A DNA stretch of 64,000 bases from Pseudomonas sp. ADAK18 (GTDB lineage: Bacteria > Pseudomonadota > Gammaproteobacteria > Pseudomonadales > Pseudomonadaceae), in assembly GCF_012935695.1 (NCBI RefSeq), contig NZ_CP052859.1, positions 5,869,001-5,933,000 of the forward strand. The letters are read 5' to 3'. The translations under genes and the position numbers were made by a program. The notes beneath the pieces were generated by a model. That model was not told the origin of the DNA and searched no databases. It saw only the letters and a list, made by a program, of their open reading frames with translations. This document shows positions 38,149 to 46,855 of the stretch, piece after piece (the first letter of the stretch is position 1; every line of letters begins with the position of its first letter).

Positions 38149-39516
38149 TCAGTGGCGGTAGGTCGAACCGGTGTGCTGCTCAGGTAGATGCGCCGAGCCA
38201 TGGAAAACCTTCTCTCGCAGCGTCCCTTGCTCATACGCGGTCTTGTACGACCCGCGCCGCTGCAACTCCGGAATCACCAGTTCGATGAAGTCCACATAGC
38301 TTTCCGGCGTGACGATGCGTGTCAGGTTGAAACCGTCCAGGCCGGTTTCGCTGATCCACGATTCCAGTTCATCGGCCACCTGCGCAGGCGAGCCCACCAG
38401 GGTGATGTAGCGACCGCCGAGGGCGTGTTGCTCCAGCAACTTGCGGCGGGTCCAGTCGTTGTTTTGCAGGTTCTTGGTGGCCGACTGGATGGCGTTGCTC
38501 TTCACGTACTGGATCGGCTCATCCAGTTCATATTGGGAAAAATCAATCGCCGTGGACGCCGAAAAATGCGCCACGCCGGCTTCGGCACTGGCGTAACTCA
38601 GGTACTCGGCGTGCTTGTCCCACGCGGCTTCTTCGGTGGCACCGACGATCACGTTCAGGCCCATGAACACCTTGATGTCATCGGGATTGCGTCCGGCTTC
38701 CACGGCGCTGGCACGCACCTTGTCCACCTGAACCTTGGTCGAGGCCTTGTTCTGCCCGCTGATAAACACGCACTCGGCATGGCGCCCGGCAAACAGCAAA
38801 CCACGATCCGAACTGCCGGCCTGGAACAGCACCGGCGTACGTTGTGGCGACGGTTCGCAGAGGTGATAACCCTCCACCTGATAGAACTCGCCCTGATGCT
38901 CGACCTTGTGCACCTTGCCCGGCTGGGCATAGACCCGCGTCTTTGGATCGTTGAGCACCGCGTCGTCTTCCCAGCTGCCTTCCCAGAGTTTGTAGAGCAC
39001 TTCCAGGTATTCGTCGGCCTGGTCATAGCGGCGGTCGTGTTCGACTTGCTCGCGCAGGCCCATGGCCTTGGCGGCGCTGTCCAAGTAGCCGGTGACGATG
39101 TTCCAGCCCACCCGACCACGGCTCAGGTGGTCGAGCGTGGACATGCGCCGGGCGAACAGGTACGGCGGTTCGTAGGTGAGGTTGGCGGTCAGGCCGAAAC
39201 CGAGATTCTTGGTCACGGCGGCCATGGCCGAGACCAGCAGCAACGGGTCATTGACCGGCAGCTGGATCGACTCTTTGAGGGGCACGTCTACCGAGTTCTG
39301 ATAGACGTCGTACACCCCGACGATGTCAGCGATGAACAAACCGTCGAACAGCCCGCGCTCCAGCAGTTGTGCCAGTTCGGTCCAGTATTCGATGGTTTTG
39401 TATTGAGTCGAATTATCCCGTGGATGAGTCCACAGGCCATGGTTGATATGCCCGATGCAGTTCATGTTGAAGGCATTGAGCAGGATTTTCTTTCTGACTT
39501 TTTCAAGAGCGGGCAC
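38149..39516 (-). CDS. FMN-dependent monooxygenase, NtaA/SnaA/DszA family
   Basis: 455 residues of the bacterial-luciferase-like group 2 (NtaA/DmoA/DszA), with the family stretches LLNAFNMNCIGHINHGLW at the N-terminus and GRVGWNIVTGYLDSAAKAMG near 135-155. These enzymes use FMNH2 from a separate reductase to open C-S or C-N bonds. GTG start: the stop of the upstream gene overlaps it as TAGTG, with GGGGGA before it. Last of three genes with two DszC/SfnB-like flavoproteins, so probably a desulfurisation unit. No flavin reductase gene is nearby. Confidence 0.85.
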   Translation of the reverse strand: MPALEKVRKKILLNAFNMNCIGHINHGLWTHPRDNSTQYKTIEYWTELAQLLERGLFDGLFIADIVGVYDVYQNSVDVPLKESIQLPVNDPLLLVSAMAAVTKNLGFGLTANLTYEPPYLFARRMSTLDHLSRGRVGWNIVTGYLDSAAKAMGLREQVEHDRRYDQADEYLEVLYKLWEGSWEDDAVLNDPKTRVYAQPGKVHKVEHQGEFYQVEGYHLCEPSPQRTPVLFQAGSSDRGLLFAGRHAECVFISGQNKASTKVQVDKVRASAVEAGRNPDDIKVFMGLNVIVGATEEAAWDKHAEYLSYASAEAGVAHFSASTAIDFSQYELDEPIQYVKSNAIQSATKNLQNNDWTRRKLLEQHALGGRYITLVGSPAQVADELESWISETGLDGFNLTRIVTPESYVDFIELVIPELQRRGSYKTAYEQGTLREKVFHGSAHLPEQHTGSTYRH

Positions 39517-40709
39517 TAGATAGTCCCCCGTAGCGGCGGGTTTTCATCGTTGAGGTAGTAGTTGCCCACCGCGTGGTACTTCCAGCGCACCGGGTCGTGC
39601 AGGGTATGCACCCGGGCGTTGCGCCAGTGACGGTCCAGGCCATGCTCGGCCAGGGTCGCCTGGCTGCCGGCCAGTTCAAACAGCACGCTGCCGGCGGCGA
39701 GGGAAATCTCGGTACTCAGGGCGCGCACTTCGGCGACCGCAATGGAGGCTGCCGCGACGGTCTCGGCAGTGCTGTTGGCCTGGGCGCGGTCGAGGAATTC
39801 GCCGGAACGTTCCAGCAAAGCCTCGGTGGCGTGCAGGCGAATACTCAAGTGGCCGAAGCTTTTGAGTGTCAGCGGATCTTCGGTGGCCTTGTCGCTGCCG
39901 GAATCAATCCACGGCCGGGTCTTGGTGCGTACAAAGTGCAGCGCATCTTCGAAGGCGGCGCGGGCGATACCTGTGTCGATGGCGGCGTGTAGGATCTGCG
40001 CCAGCGGGCCAACGGTGGTTGGGCGTTCAAAGGCGCTTTGAAACGGCAGTACGTCTTGAGCGGCGACCCACACGTTATCGAACACTACCGAACCACTGCC
40101 GGTGGTGCGTTGGCCGAAGCCGCTCCAGTCGTCGATCACCGTCAGACCCTCGCTGTCCCGAGGGACGAAGGCCAGTTGCTGAACGCCATTTTCATCCACG
40201 ACCGAGGTAGGGATGCGTCGGGCGTAGATCGCGCCAGTCGAGTAAAACTTGCGGCCGGTGATGCGAAATCCGTCGCCGTCGCGGGTCAGTTTAGTGATGC
40301 GGTCATGGGCTGTCTTGGTGCCCAGTTCCGCTAGGGCATTGCCGAAGCGTTGGCCGTCCAGTACTTCGGCGTAGAGACGTTTTTGCTGCTCCTGACTGCC
40401 ATTTACCCGCAGGACTTCCAGGGCGTAAAAATGGTTTTGCGGGATCTGGCCTAACGAAGCGTCAGCCTGGGCAATCAGTGCTGTGACCTTGGCCAGGGTG
40501 ACATTGGAAACCCCCGCACCGCCGTATTCCTTGGGCACGCTGATGCCCCACAAACCGGAGCGGGAAAACACGTCGAGCTCAGGCAAAGGCAGGCGGCGCT
40601 CGCGGTCGCGCTGGGCGCTGTCACGGCGGAAGTCTTCAGCCAGATCGCTGGCGACAATAAGGGCTTGTTCGTCGCTGGTGATAACCGCGACGTGGTGAGA
40701 AAGGGTCAT
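39516..40709 (-). CDS. DszC/SfnB-like flavin monooxygenase (acyl-CoA dehydrogenase fold)
   Basis: 397 residues, acyl-CoA-dehydrogenase fold, of the branch that acts as FMNH2-dependent monooxygenase in sulfur acquisition (DszC, SfnB/SfnC) rather than on CoA thioesters. Characteristic stretches: IPQNHF, KFYSTGAIYA, DDWSGFGQRTTGSG, and the C-terminal LDRHWRNARVHTLHDP. There is no Cys and no Met after the initiator in 397 residues. Start 40709 is supported by GGAG; an ORF of 544 codons runs further upstream into the neighbour and is rejected. Overlaps the LLM gene by one base. Confidence 0.88.
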   Translation of the reverse strand: MTLSHHVAVITSDEQALIVASDLAEDFRRDSAQRDRERRLPLPELDVFSRSGLWGISVPKEYGGAGVSNVTLAKVTALIAQADASLGQIPQNHFYALEVLRVNGSQEQQKRLYAEVLDGQRFGNALAELGTKTAHDRITKLTRDGDGFRITGRKFYSTGAIYARRIPTSVVDENGVQQLAFVPRDSEGLTVIDDWSGFGQRTTGSGSVVFDNVWVAAQDVLPFQSAFERPTTVGPLAQILHAAIDTGIARAAFEDALHFVRTKTRPWIDSGSDKATEDPLTLKSFGHLSIRLHATEALLERSGEFLDRAQANSTAETVAAASIAVAEVRALSTEISLAAGSVLFELAGSQATLAEHGLDRHWRNARVHTLHDPVRWKYHAVGNYYLNDENPPLRGTI

Positions 40710-40750
40710 GAGTTTCTCCAGAAGCTTGTTCGAAAAAGTGTTCTGGTCGG

Positions 40751-41992
40751 TTAAATCCAGGAGTGTCGGGCCGGCAAAGTGCCGTTCAAGTGATAGGCGC
40801 CCACCGCGTGATACTTCCAGCGCACCGGGTCGTGCAGGGTGTGCACCCGGGCGTTGCGCCAGTGGCGGTCGAGGTTGAATTCGGCGAGGGTGGCGCGGCT
40901 GCCTGCGAGTTCGAACAGTTTCTCGCTGGCCAGCAGTGAGATCTCGGTGGTCAACACCTTGGCTTCGGCCACGGCAATCGAGGCCCGAGCGGCGGATTGC
41001 GCGGTGATCGGCGCGGCGCTGACTTGATCCAGCACTTGGCCGGCCTTGCGCAGCAGTGCTTCGGCCGCGTGCAGTTCGATTTTCAGTTTGCCGATATCGG
41101 CGATCACGTAGAGGTCGTCGCTGGCCCGTTCGACCTTGGCGTCGATCCACGGCCGCGAGCGTTCGCGCACAAAGCTGATGGTGTCGTCGAGGGCGCCACG
41201 GGCAATGCCGGCGTCGATGGCCGCCTGGATCAATTGCGAGACCGCACCCTGAACATTCGGGGTTTCTCCCAGACGCCAGTTCTCCACCACCAGTTCGGCG
41301 TCGACCGGGACGTGGTTCAGCAGCAAGGTGCCGCTGGCCGTGGTGCGTTGGCCGAAGCCTGACCAGTCATCAACGATGCGCAGCCCCGGCGTGCCGCGAC
41401 GCACGAAGGCCATGACTTGTTGGCCGTTATCGTTCAGCGCCTTGACCGCCACCCAATGGGCAAACAGTGCACCGGTGGAATAGAACTTCTGGCCGCTGAT
41501 GACGAAGCCGTCACCGTGGGCGGTGAGACGGGCCTTGAGTTCCAGCGTGTTTTTAGTACCGCGCTCGGGGCCGCCATTACCGATGCGCCAGCCGTCCAGC
41601 ACGCTTTGGAACAGCTGTTTTTTCTGCTGTTCGCTGGCGACGCCTTGCAGCAGGTGCAAGATGCCGAAGTGGTTCTGAGGGATTTGCCCCAGGGCTGGGT
41701 CTGCGGCGCTGATGATTGCGAATACTTCGGCGAGGGTCTCGAAGGACACTTGCGGGCCGCCGTACTCGCGAGGAATGGAAATACTGCCCAAGCCGCTGGC
41801 AGTGAACTGCTCGATCTCGGCCCAGGGTAATTTGCGTTGCTGATCACGCCGCGCTGCTTGCAGGCGTGCCGCCTGAGCCAGCGTGTGGGCAGCATCGAGG
41901 GCCTCGGCGTTGTTGCGCAGCACCTTGGCGGGCAACAACAGCGGGGCAATGTCCAGATCACTCTGGAAGGGTGTTTCTGCCAAGTTAGACAT
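40751..41992 (-). CDS. DszC/SfnB-like flavin monooxygenase, paralogue
   Basis: 413 residues, clearly paralogous to the next gene (same IPQNHF, KFYSTGA, DDWSGFGQRTT and LDRHWRNARVHTLHDPVRWK blocks). No Cys and one internal Met. First gene of the three-gene operon. Whether the two paralogues work on different substrates or form one hetero-oligomer is unknown. Confidence 0.88.
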   Translation of the reverse strand: MSNLAETPFQSDLDIAPLLLPAKVLRNNAEALDAAHTLAQAARLQAARRDQQRKLPWAEIEQFTASGLGSISIPREYGGPQVSFETLAEVFAIISAADPALGQIPQNHFGILHLLQGVASEQQKKQLFQSVLDGWRIGNGGPERGTKNTLELKARLTAHGDGFVISGQKFYSTGALFAHWVAVKALNDNGQQVMAFVRRGTPGLRIVDDWSGFGQRTTASGTLLLNHVPVDAELVVENWRLGETPNVQGAVSQLIQAAIDAGIARGALDDTISFVRERSRPWIDAKVERASDDLYVIADIGKLKIELHAAEALLRKAGQVLDQVSAAPITAQSAARASIAVAEAKVLTTEISLLASEKLFELAGSRATLAEFNLDRHWRNARVHTLHDPVRWKYHAVGAYHLNGTLPARHSWI

Positions 41993-42129
41993 CAGCGCCG
42001 CTCCTTGGCTGCACGCAATGCCCTGGCGTTACGCACCGGGGTAATTCTGACCATACCGACCTCGCATCCGTTGAAAAAATAAAAAAGAATCAGGAATGTC
42101 CGGTGGTCCGGTGCATATACCCTAAGCGT

Positions 42130-42148
42130 GTTTATTTTTTAAATAAAC
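42130..42148. promoter_or_regulatory. AT-rich palindrome upstream of the monooxygenase operon
   Basis: GTTTATTT and AAATAAAC form an 8-bp inverted repeat with a 3-nt spacer, 137 bp before the ATG at 41992. Symmetry and position suggest a regulator site, perhaps CysB-type, but identity is unproven. It also lies just beyond the 3' end of the gene at 42179. Confidence 0.35.
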
Positions 42149-42178
42149 TAACTTTTAGGAATATGCATAGAAGGTCTG

Positions 42179-42955
42179 TTATCCAGGCTCACAAGGCGAG
42201 CCTGGGCGACGTGGTTGATAGGTCAATACGGTTCGGATTGATGCCTGAGGATTGGCGGCGGCGATCCGCAATGTTCGGGCGGGTGCCCAGCGTGAGTTGT
42301 TGCCGACCCGGTCGAGGATGCAATAGGTGACTTCCAGACGGTGATCGTCCCCAGCCTCCTGAATCAGCGTGGAGGGCACCCAGACCTGTATCGGTTGGCC
42401 GATGTCGCACGCGTGGATCGCCGGCAGGTCCAGACGTGCATCGCCCCAGCGCAGGGTAATTTCATCATCGGCCGCCATGTTCAGATACGGCTCGATGGCC
42501 AGCGGTACGCCGCGCCGGATCTGGCTGCTGTTGACGCCGTAACGACGGATCGTTTCAGGCAGGCTCACCGGTGCCAGGTTCTGGTTTTCATCGCTGCACA
42601 AGGCAGTGGGCTCTCCGCCCGGACAGTCGGTCTTTACTAGCACGCGAGCGGTGACTGATCGAGCGGGGCCATGTCCGATCTGCATGACTTGATAATGGAT
42701 GCGCGCCGTCCCGCTGTGGATAAAGCTTTCCGGTACCCGCAAGCGAGTCGGCGTGCCGATTTTGCCGGCGGTTATGCGCCGGGAGGCGACAAAGCATTCG
42801 TTCCAGAACAGTTCGATCAGGTCGCCCTCGTCCATGCCGGGGTAGGGCGCGATATCGACCTGCAACTGCGTGGCGGCAAGGGCATTGATGCCTTGTCGAT
42901 GTGCCTGGGGCAAGGTCGGGGCGGCGAGTGTGGCCCGGTTTGAAATACACGTCAT
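42179..42955 (-). CDS. Two-domain protein with internal duplication, function unknown
   Basis: 258 residues made of two similar domains of about 90 residues: IAPYPGMDEGDLIELFW...RVPESFI near 35-80 and IEPYLNMAADDEITLRW...WVPSTLI near 150-195. Both then have a strand followed by a V-TYCILDRVGN / IHYQVMQIGHGP segment. The pattern is beta-rich and looks like tandem Ig-like domains, a type I recall from other Pseudomonas proteins. No signal peptide or membrane segment. It is a single gene, between two sulfur operons, with no evident partner. Confidence 0.7.
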   Translation of the reverse strand: MTCISNRATLAAPTLPQAHRQGINALAATQLQVDIAPYPGMDEGDLIELFWNECFVASRRITAGKIGTPTRLRVPESFIHSGTARIHYQVMQIGHGPARSVTARVLVKTDCPGGEPTALCSDENQNLAPVSLPETIRRYGVNSSQIRRGVPLAIEPYLNMAADDEITLRWGDARLDLPAIHACDIGQPIQVWVPSTLIQEAGDDHRLEVTYCILDRVGNNSRWAPARTLRIAAANPQASIRTVLTYQPRRPGSPCEPG

Positions 42956-43314
42956 AAGTACTCTCCTTGATGCAGCCAGCAGCCAACGTTCCGAACGTTA
43001 AGCGCGGGTGGGCGCGGTAGTCCGAAAGGAACGATTTAATGAAAAGCCAGGATAGGATCCAATCCTCTTGGCGTTAGATAAGAGGGTTGGTTAGTTGGCG
43101 TCAAGGGGGTGAAACGGCTAAAGGAGAAGTTACGATTTATTCAGAAGAATCTTACTGGGGGTGCGCTTGTTTGGGGGGGGTTATGGCGACTTTTACCCAA
43201 TGAATATTGGGTATTTCCCAAAGGAGGCTTTGGCTGGAAGTTATCGAGCGAGAACTTTATAAAGCGAAATTTCTTACGAAATGCAGGAGCGAGAAATCTC
43301 GCTCCTGCAGGGTG
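42956..43314. other. Gap between the two-domain gene and tcyN
   Basis: Contains the promoter of the gene ending at 42179 and, at 43282-43309, a hairpin with 13-bp perfect arms (TGCAGGAGCGAGA and complement, 2-nt loop) just after the tcyN stop. No T-run follows on the tcyN strand. A 69-codon ORF on the plus strand (43109-43318) shows no family features and is not accepted. Confidence 0.6.
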
Positions 43315-44061
43315 TTAGTTGTTACGGAACTTGCTGAGAAACTGCCGTGTGCGTTCTTCCTTGGGGTTGGCAAACAATGCCTTGGCTTCGCCTTGCTCGA
43401 CGATGATGCCTTTGTCGAAAAAGACCACCCGGTTGGCCACATCCCGGGCAAAACTCATCTCGTGGGTGACGATCACCATGGTGCGGTTTTCTTCCGCCAG
43501 GCTGCGGATGGTCGCGAGTACTTCACCCACCAGTTCCGGGTCCAGGGCTGAAGTGGGTTCGTCGAACAGGATTACTTCCGGCTCCATGGCCAGCGCCCGG
43601 GCAATCGCCACCCGTTGCTGCTGCCCACCGGACAGACGCCGTGGGTAGGCGTCTTCCTTGCCTGCCAGGCCGACCTTGGCCAACAACTTGCGCCCGAGGG
43701 CGTCAGCCGCTTCCCTGGGCATCTTCTTGACCACCAGCGGGCCTTCGATGACGTTTTCCAGCGCGGTGCGGTGGGGGAACAGGTTGAAGTTCTGGAACAC
43801 AAAACCGACGTGTTGGCGCAGGCGCCGTACCAGGCTCTGTTGTTGGTTGAGCGGGCGGCTGCTGTCGATCTCGATATCACCGACCTTGATACGGCCGCTG
43901 GTGGGTTCTTCGAGGAAGTTCAGGCAGCGCAGGAAGGTGGTCTTGCCAGAACCGCTGGGGCCGATGATGGCGACGACTTCGCCTTCCTTGACCTCCAGGT
44001 CGATACCATTGAGCACCACCTGACCCTTGAATTGTTTGGTCAGTTTTTCAACCACGATCAT
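43315..44061 (-). CDS. tcyN: Cystine ABC transporter ATP-binding protein
   Basis: 248-residue amino acid importer ATPase: Walker [10 protein letters not shown] (about 34), signature LSGGQQQR, Walker B VILFDEPTSALDP, switch His in VTHEMSFA. Last in dcyD-tcyJ-tcyL-tcyN, matching the gene content of the E. coli cystine/diaminopimelate system, so cystine is the likely substrate. Confidence 0.9.
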   Translation of the reverse strand: MIVVEKLTKQFKGQVVLNGIDLEVKEGEVVAIIGPSGSGKTTFLRCLNFLEEPTSGRIKVGDIEIDSSRPLNQQQSLVRRLRQHVGFVFQNFNLFPHRTALENVIEGPLVVKKMPREAADALGRKLLAKVGLAGKEDAYPRRLSGGQQQRVAIARALAMEPEVILFDEPTSALDPELVGEVLATIRSLAEENRTMVIVTHEMSFARDVANRVVFFDKGIIVEQGEAKALFANPKEERTRQFLSKFRNN

Positions 44062-44064
44062 GCT

Positions 44065-44730
44065 TCAAGACTCCTGGTCATGCCGATTGACCCGCGCTTC
44101 CATACGGTTCTGCACGTGTGCGAGGACACTGGCAAGAATCCAGTAGATCAATGCGGCGGACAGATACATGGTGAAAATTTCGAAGGTGCGGGCAGAGACC
44201 AATTGCGCCTGACGGAAGAGCTCGGGCACCTGGATGGTGGCGGCCAGCGCGGTGTCCTTGACCAGCGAAATAAAGCTGTTGCCCAACGGCGGCAAGGCCG
44301 TGCGCATGGCTTGCGGCAGGATGGCCCGGCGTAGGGTTTGCGCGCGGGTCATACCGATACTGGCGGCGGCTTCCCACTGGCCACGCTCGATTGAACTGAT
44401 GGCAGCGCGCAGGATTTCACACGCGTAGGCCGCCATGTTCAGCGAAAAGCCGATCATGGCAGCCGGGATCGGGTCCAGCTCGATGCCCACTTGCGGCAAG
44501 CCGTAATAGATCAGGAACAGCTGCACCAGCAGTGGCGTGCCGCGAAAGAATGACACATAGACTCGGGCAAGGAAGCTCACCAGCTTGAAGCGCGAAAGGC
44601 GCATCAAGGCCAGGCCGAAGCCCAGCAGCGAACCGAAAAACATCCCGCCGAGGCTAAGAATCACCGTGTAGTACGCGCCCTTGAGCAGAAAGGGCGCGGA
44701 GTCCAGCGCGAGTTGGAAACCTGCTTCCAT
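44065..44730 (-). CDS. tcyL: Cystine ABC transporter permease
   Basis: 221 residues, HisM/GlnP family, with VYVSFFRGTPLLVQLFLIYYG and the coupling loop EAAASIGMTRAQTLRRAILPQA. Start shares its first base region with the tcyJ stop (1-nt overlap) and ends 3 nt before tcyN. A single permease gene implies a homodimer. Confidence 0.9.
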   Translation of the reverse strand: MEAGFQLALDSAPFLLKGAYYTVILSLGGMFFGSLLGFGLALMRLSRFKLVSFLARVYVSFFRGTPLLVQLFLIYYGLPQVGIELDPIPAAMIGFSLNMAAYACEILRAAISSIERGQWEAAASIGMTRAQTLRRAILPQAMRTALPPLGNSFISLVKDTALAATIQVPELFRQAQLVSARTFEIFTMYLSAALIYWILASVLAHVQNRMEARVNRHDQES

Positions 44731-45524
44731 TATTGAGTGACGTCAGCGTTGAAGTACTTTTCGGACAGCTTCTTCAAGGTGCCGTCGGCGCGCAGCTTGT
44801 CGAGGGCCTTGTTCACGGCAGCCAGCAGTTCAGGCTCGCCTTTGCGCAGGGCAACACCGGCTTCCTGGCGGGAGAAGGCTTCGCCGGCTGCGGCGGTGTC
44901 CTTGGCTTTCTTGGCGTATTCCAGAGCAGCCAGGCGGTCGATCAGAATGGCGTCGACGCGGCCGATGCGCAGGTCCTGGAACTTGGTAGGGTCATCGTTG
45001 TAGGTTTTGACGATGGCTTTGGGTTGGTTTTCCTTGAGCCATTGTTCGTAGTTGGTGCCCAGGCCCACACCGATTTTCTTGCCGGCCAGGTCGTCGGCGG
45101 TCTTGATGGTGTCGACGTTTTTTGCCAGGGTCAGCGCCTGGATACCGGAGATAGTGTACGGCGTGGAGAAGTCGTACTTTGCCTTGCGCGCGTCGGAGAT
45201 GGTCACCTGGTTGATCACTGCATCCAGGCGCTTGGACTCCAGCGCTGCGAGGATGCCGTCCCACGGGGTTGCCTGCAACTTGACCGTCACGCCCAGCTCT
45301 TTGGCCAGGGCTTCGGAGAGCTCCACTTCAAAACCGGTGAGCTTGCCACTCTCATCAACAAAGCTGAACGGCGGGTAGGTACCTTCCACACCGACTTTGA
45401 GCACGCCGGCTTTCTTGATATCAGCCAGCTGCTCGCCGGCAACCGCCTGGCTCAGCCAGCCAGCCCCCAGTGCCAGCCCCAATGTGCCGACCAGTAACGT
45501 GCGACGGAATACAGAAATAGTCAT
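44730..45524 (-). CDS. tcyJ: Cystine-binding periplasmic protein
   Basis: 264 residues, SBP_bac_3 family (FliY/TcyJ-like) with signal peptide LLVGTLGLALGAGWLSQAVAG and the core VGVEGTYPPFSFVDESGKLTGFE. The protein has no Cys and no Met other than the initiator. The 172-bp gap to dcyD is AT-rich (AATAATATAAAAGAATCC), so it may have its own promoter in addition to read-through. Confidence 0.9.
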   Translation of the reverse strand: MTISVFRRTLLVGTLGLALGAGWLSQAVAGEQLADIKKAGVLKVGVEGTYPPFSFVDESGKLTGFEVELSEALAKELGVTVKLQATPWDGILAALESKRLDAVINQVTISDARKAKYDFSTPYTISGIQALTLAKNVDTIKTADDLAGKKIGVGLGTNYEQWLKENQPKAIVKTYNDDPTKFQDLRIGRVDAILIDRLAALEYAKKAKDTAAAGEAFSRQEAGVALRKGEPELLAAVNKALDKLRADGTLKKLSEKYFNADVTQ

Positions 45525-45696
45525 GACAAGCCCCTGTGTTTTTTATGTGAGCAAAGCAGGTGACAGCAGTAAACGTATCCTGCCTTAAAGCACCGTGTGC
45601 GTCTGCGCCTGTGGCGTGACTATAAAACGGGTTTTTAAGACTTGAAAATAATATAAAAGAATCCTGTTATTCCTTTATGGAATACCAAGGAGATAT

Positions 45697-46689
45697 TCAA
45701 AACATCGAGTCATAAGCAAACAACGCCGGCGCGCCGCCGGTGTGCAGGAATATGATCGGCCCATCCTCGAAACGCTGGCGGCCAATGCCATCCAGCAGTC
45801 CGGCCATGGCCTTGCCGGTGTAGACAGGATCCAGCAACAGGCCTTCCTGGCTCGCCAGCAGTTTGATCGCCGCCAGGGTACCGGCGTTTGGCTCGCCATA
45901 GCGGGGGGCGAAGTACTCGTCCCACAAGGTCACCTTGAAGCTTGGCGGGATAGCCACGCCGAGCAGTTCGGCGGTGCGTTCGGCGAGGCCTTGCACCTTG
46001 GGTCGCTGGGCCTCGTCGGTGCGCGAGACGGTGACGCCGATTACCGGCAAGTCCGGCAGTACTTCACTCAGCGCCAATGCCAGGCCGCTGTGGGTGCCGG
46101 CGCTGCCGGACGCCAGGACCACGGCGGCGAATTGAATGCCACTGTCTTCAATCTGCCCGGCCAGCTCCAGCCCGGCGCGCACATAGCCCAGGGCGCCGAG
46201 GGCGTTGGAGCCGCCAATCGGTACCAGGTATGGCTTCTTGCCGTTGCTGCGCAGGCGGTCGGCCAGGGCGTTGAGTTGCAGGTCGACGTTATCCAGGTTT
46301 TCCACCAACTCGACCTTGGCGTCGAATAGGTCCAGCAACAGACGGTTGCCATTGCCCAGGTAGTTGGGGTCTTCGGTGCCGGTGGGGTTTTCCAGCAGGG
46401 CCACGCAGCCCAGGCCCAGCTTGGCCGCTAAAGCTGCGGTCTGGCGTACATGGTTGGACTGGATGGCGCCGGCGGTCACTAGGGTATCGGCCCCTTGGGC
46501 GAGGGCATCGGCTGCCAGGTATTCGAGTTTGCGCAGCTTGTTGCCGCCCATGGCCAGCGGCGTGGTGTCGTCGCGTTTGACGTAGATATCACGGCCCAGC
46601 CAGGCCGACAGGCGCTCGAGTTTTTCCAGGGCGGTGGCGCCGCCCAGCAGTTCCAGGCGGTTAAAACGGTCGAGCTGTTGTTTGATCAT
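45697..46689 (-). CDS. dcyD: D-cysteine desulfhydrase
   Basis: A 330-residue fold-type II PLP enzyme of the ACC-deaminase/DcyD group, which converts D-cysteine to pyruvate, ammonia and sulfide. The Schiff-base lysine is Lys51 in [11 protein letters not shown], as in the E. coli enzyme; the [10 protein letters not shown] motif near 78 supplies the catalytic Ser. Start 46689 (MIKQQLDRF) is chosen over an ATG 45 nt upstream by family fit. Adjacent cystine importer genes support a role in thiol amino acid use. ACC deaminase is the main alternative. Confidence 0.88.
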   Translation of the reverse strand: MIKQQLDRFNRLELLGGATALEKLERLSAWLGRDIYVKRDDTTPLAMGGNKLRKLEYLAADALAQGADTLVTAGAIQSNHVRQTAALAAKLGLGCVALLENPTGTEDPNYLGNGNRLLLDLFDAKVELVENLDNVDLQLNALADRLRSNGKKPYLVPIGGSNALGALGYVRAGLELAGQIEDSGIQFAAVVLASGSAGTHSGLALALSEVLPDLPVIGVTVSRTDEAQRPKVQGLAERTAELLGVAIPPSFKVTLWDEYFAPRYGEPNAGTLAAIKLLASQEGLLLDPVYTGKAMAGLLDGIGRQRFEDGPIIFLHTGGAPALFAYDSMF

Positions 46690-46855
46690 GGCTACGCACG
46701 GATGGTCAGAGATTAAGGGACTATAGGCAGGCACTTTTCATCGGGCAACCGTCAATCGCTTATGCCGAATAGTTCTTATCATCGCACTATTGGTTCTTAA
46801 GGACGCTCAGGTTTCATGCCGTAAAGTGATGGCCATTTCGTCAGGAGTGAAGACC

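Noticed and set aside
38188..39519. 443-codon plus-strand ORF opposite the LLM monooxygenase
   Set aside because: Antisense shadow; the minus-strand gene has clear family motifs and operon overlap.
43109..43318. 69-codon plus-strand ORF
   Set aside because: No recognisable features, overlaps the hairpin and the tcyN end, and composition is that of non-coding DNA.
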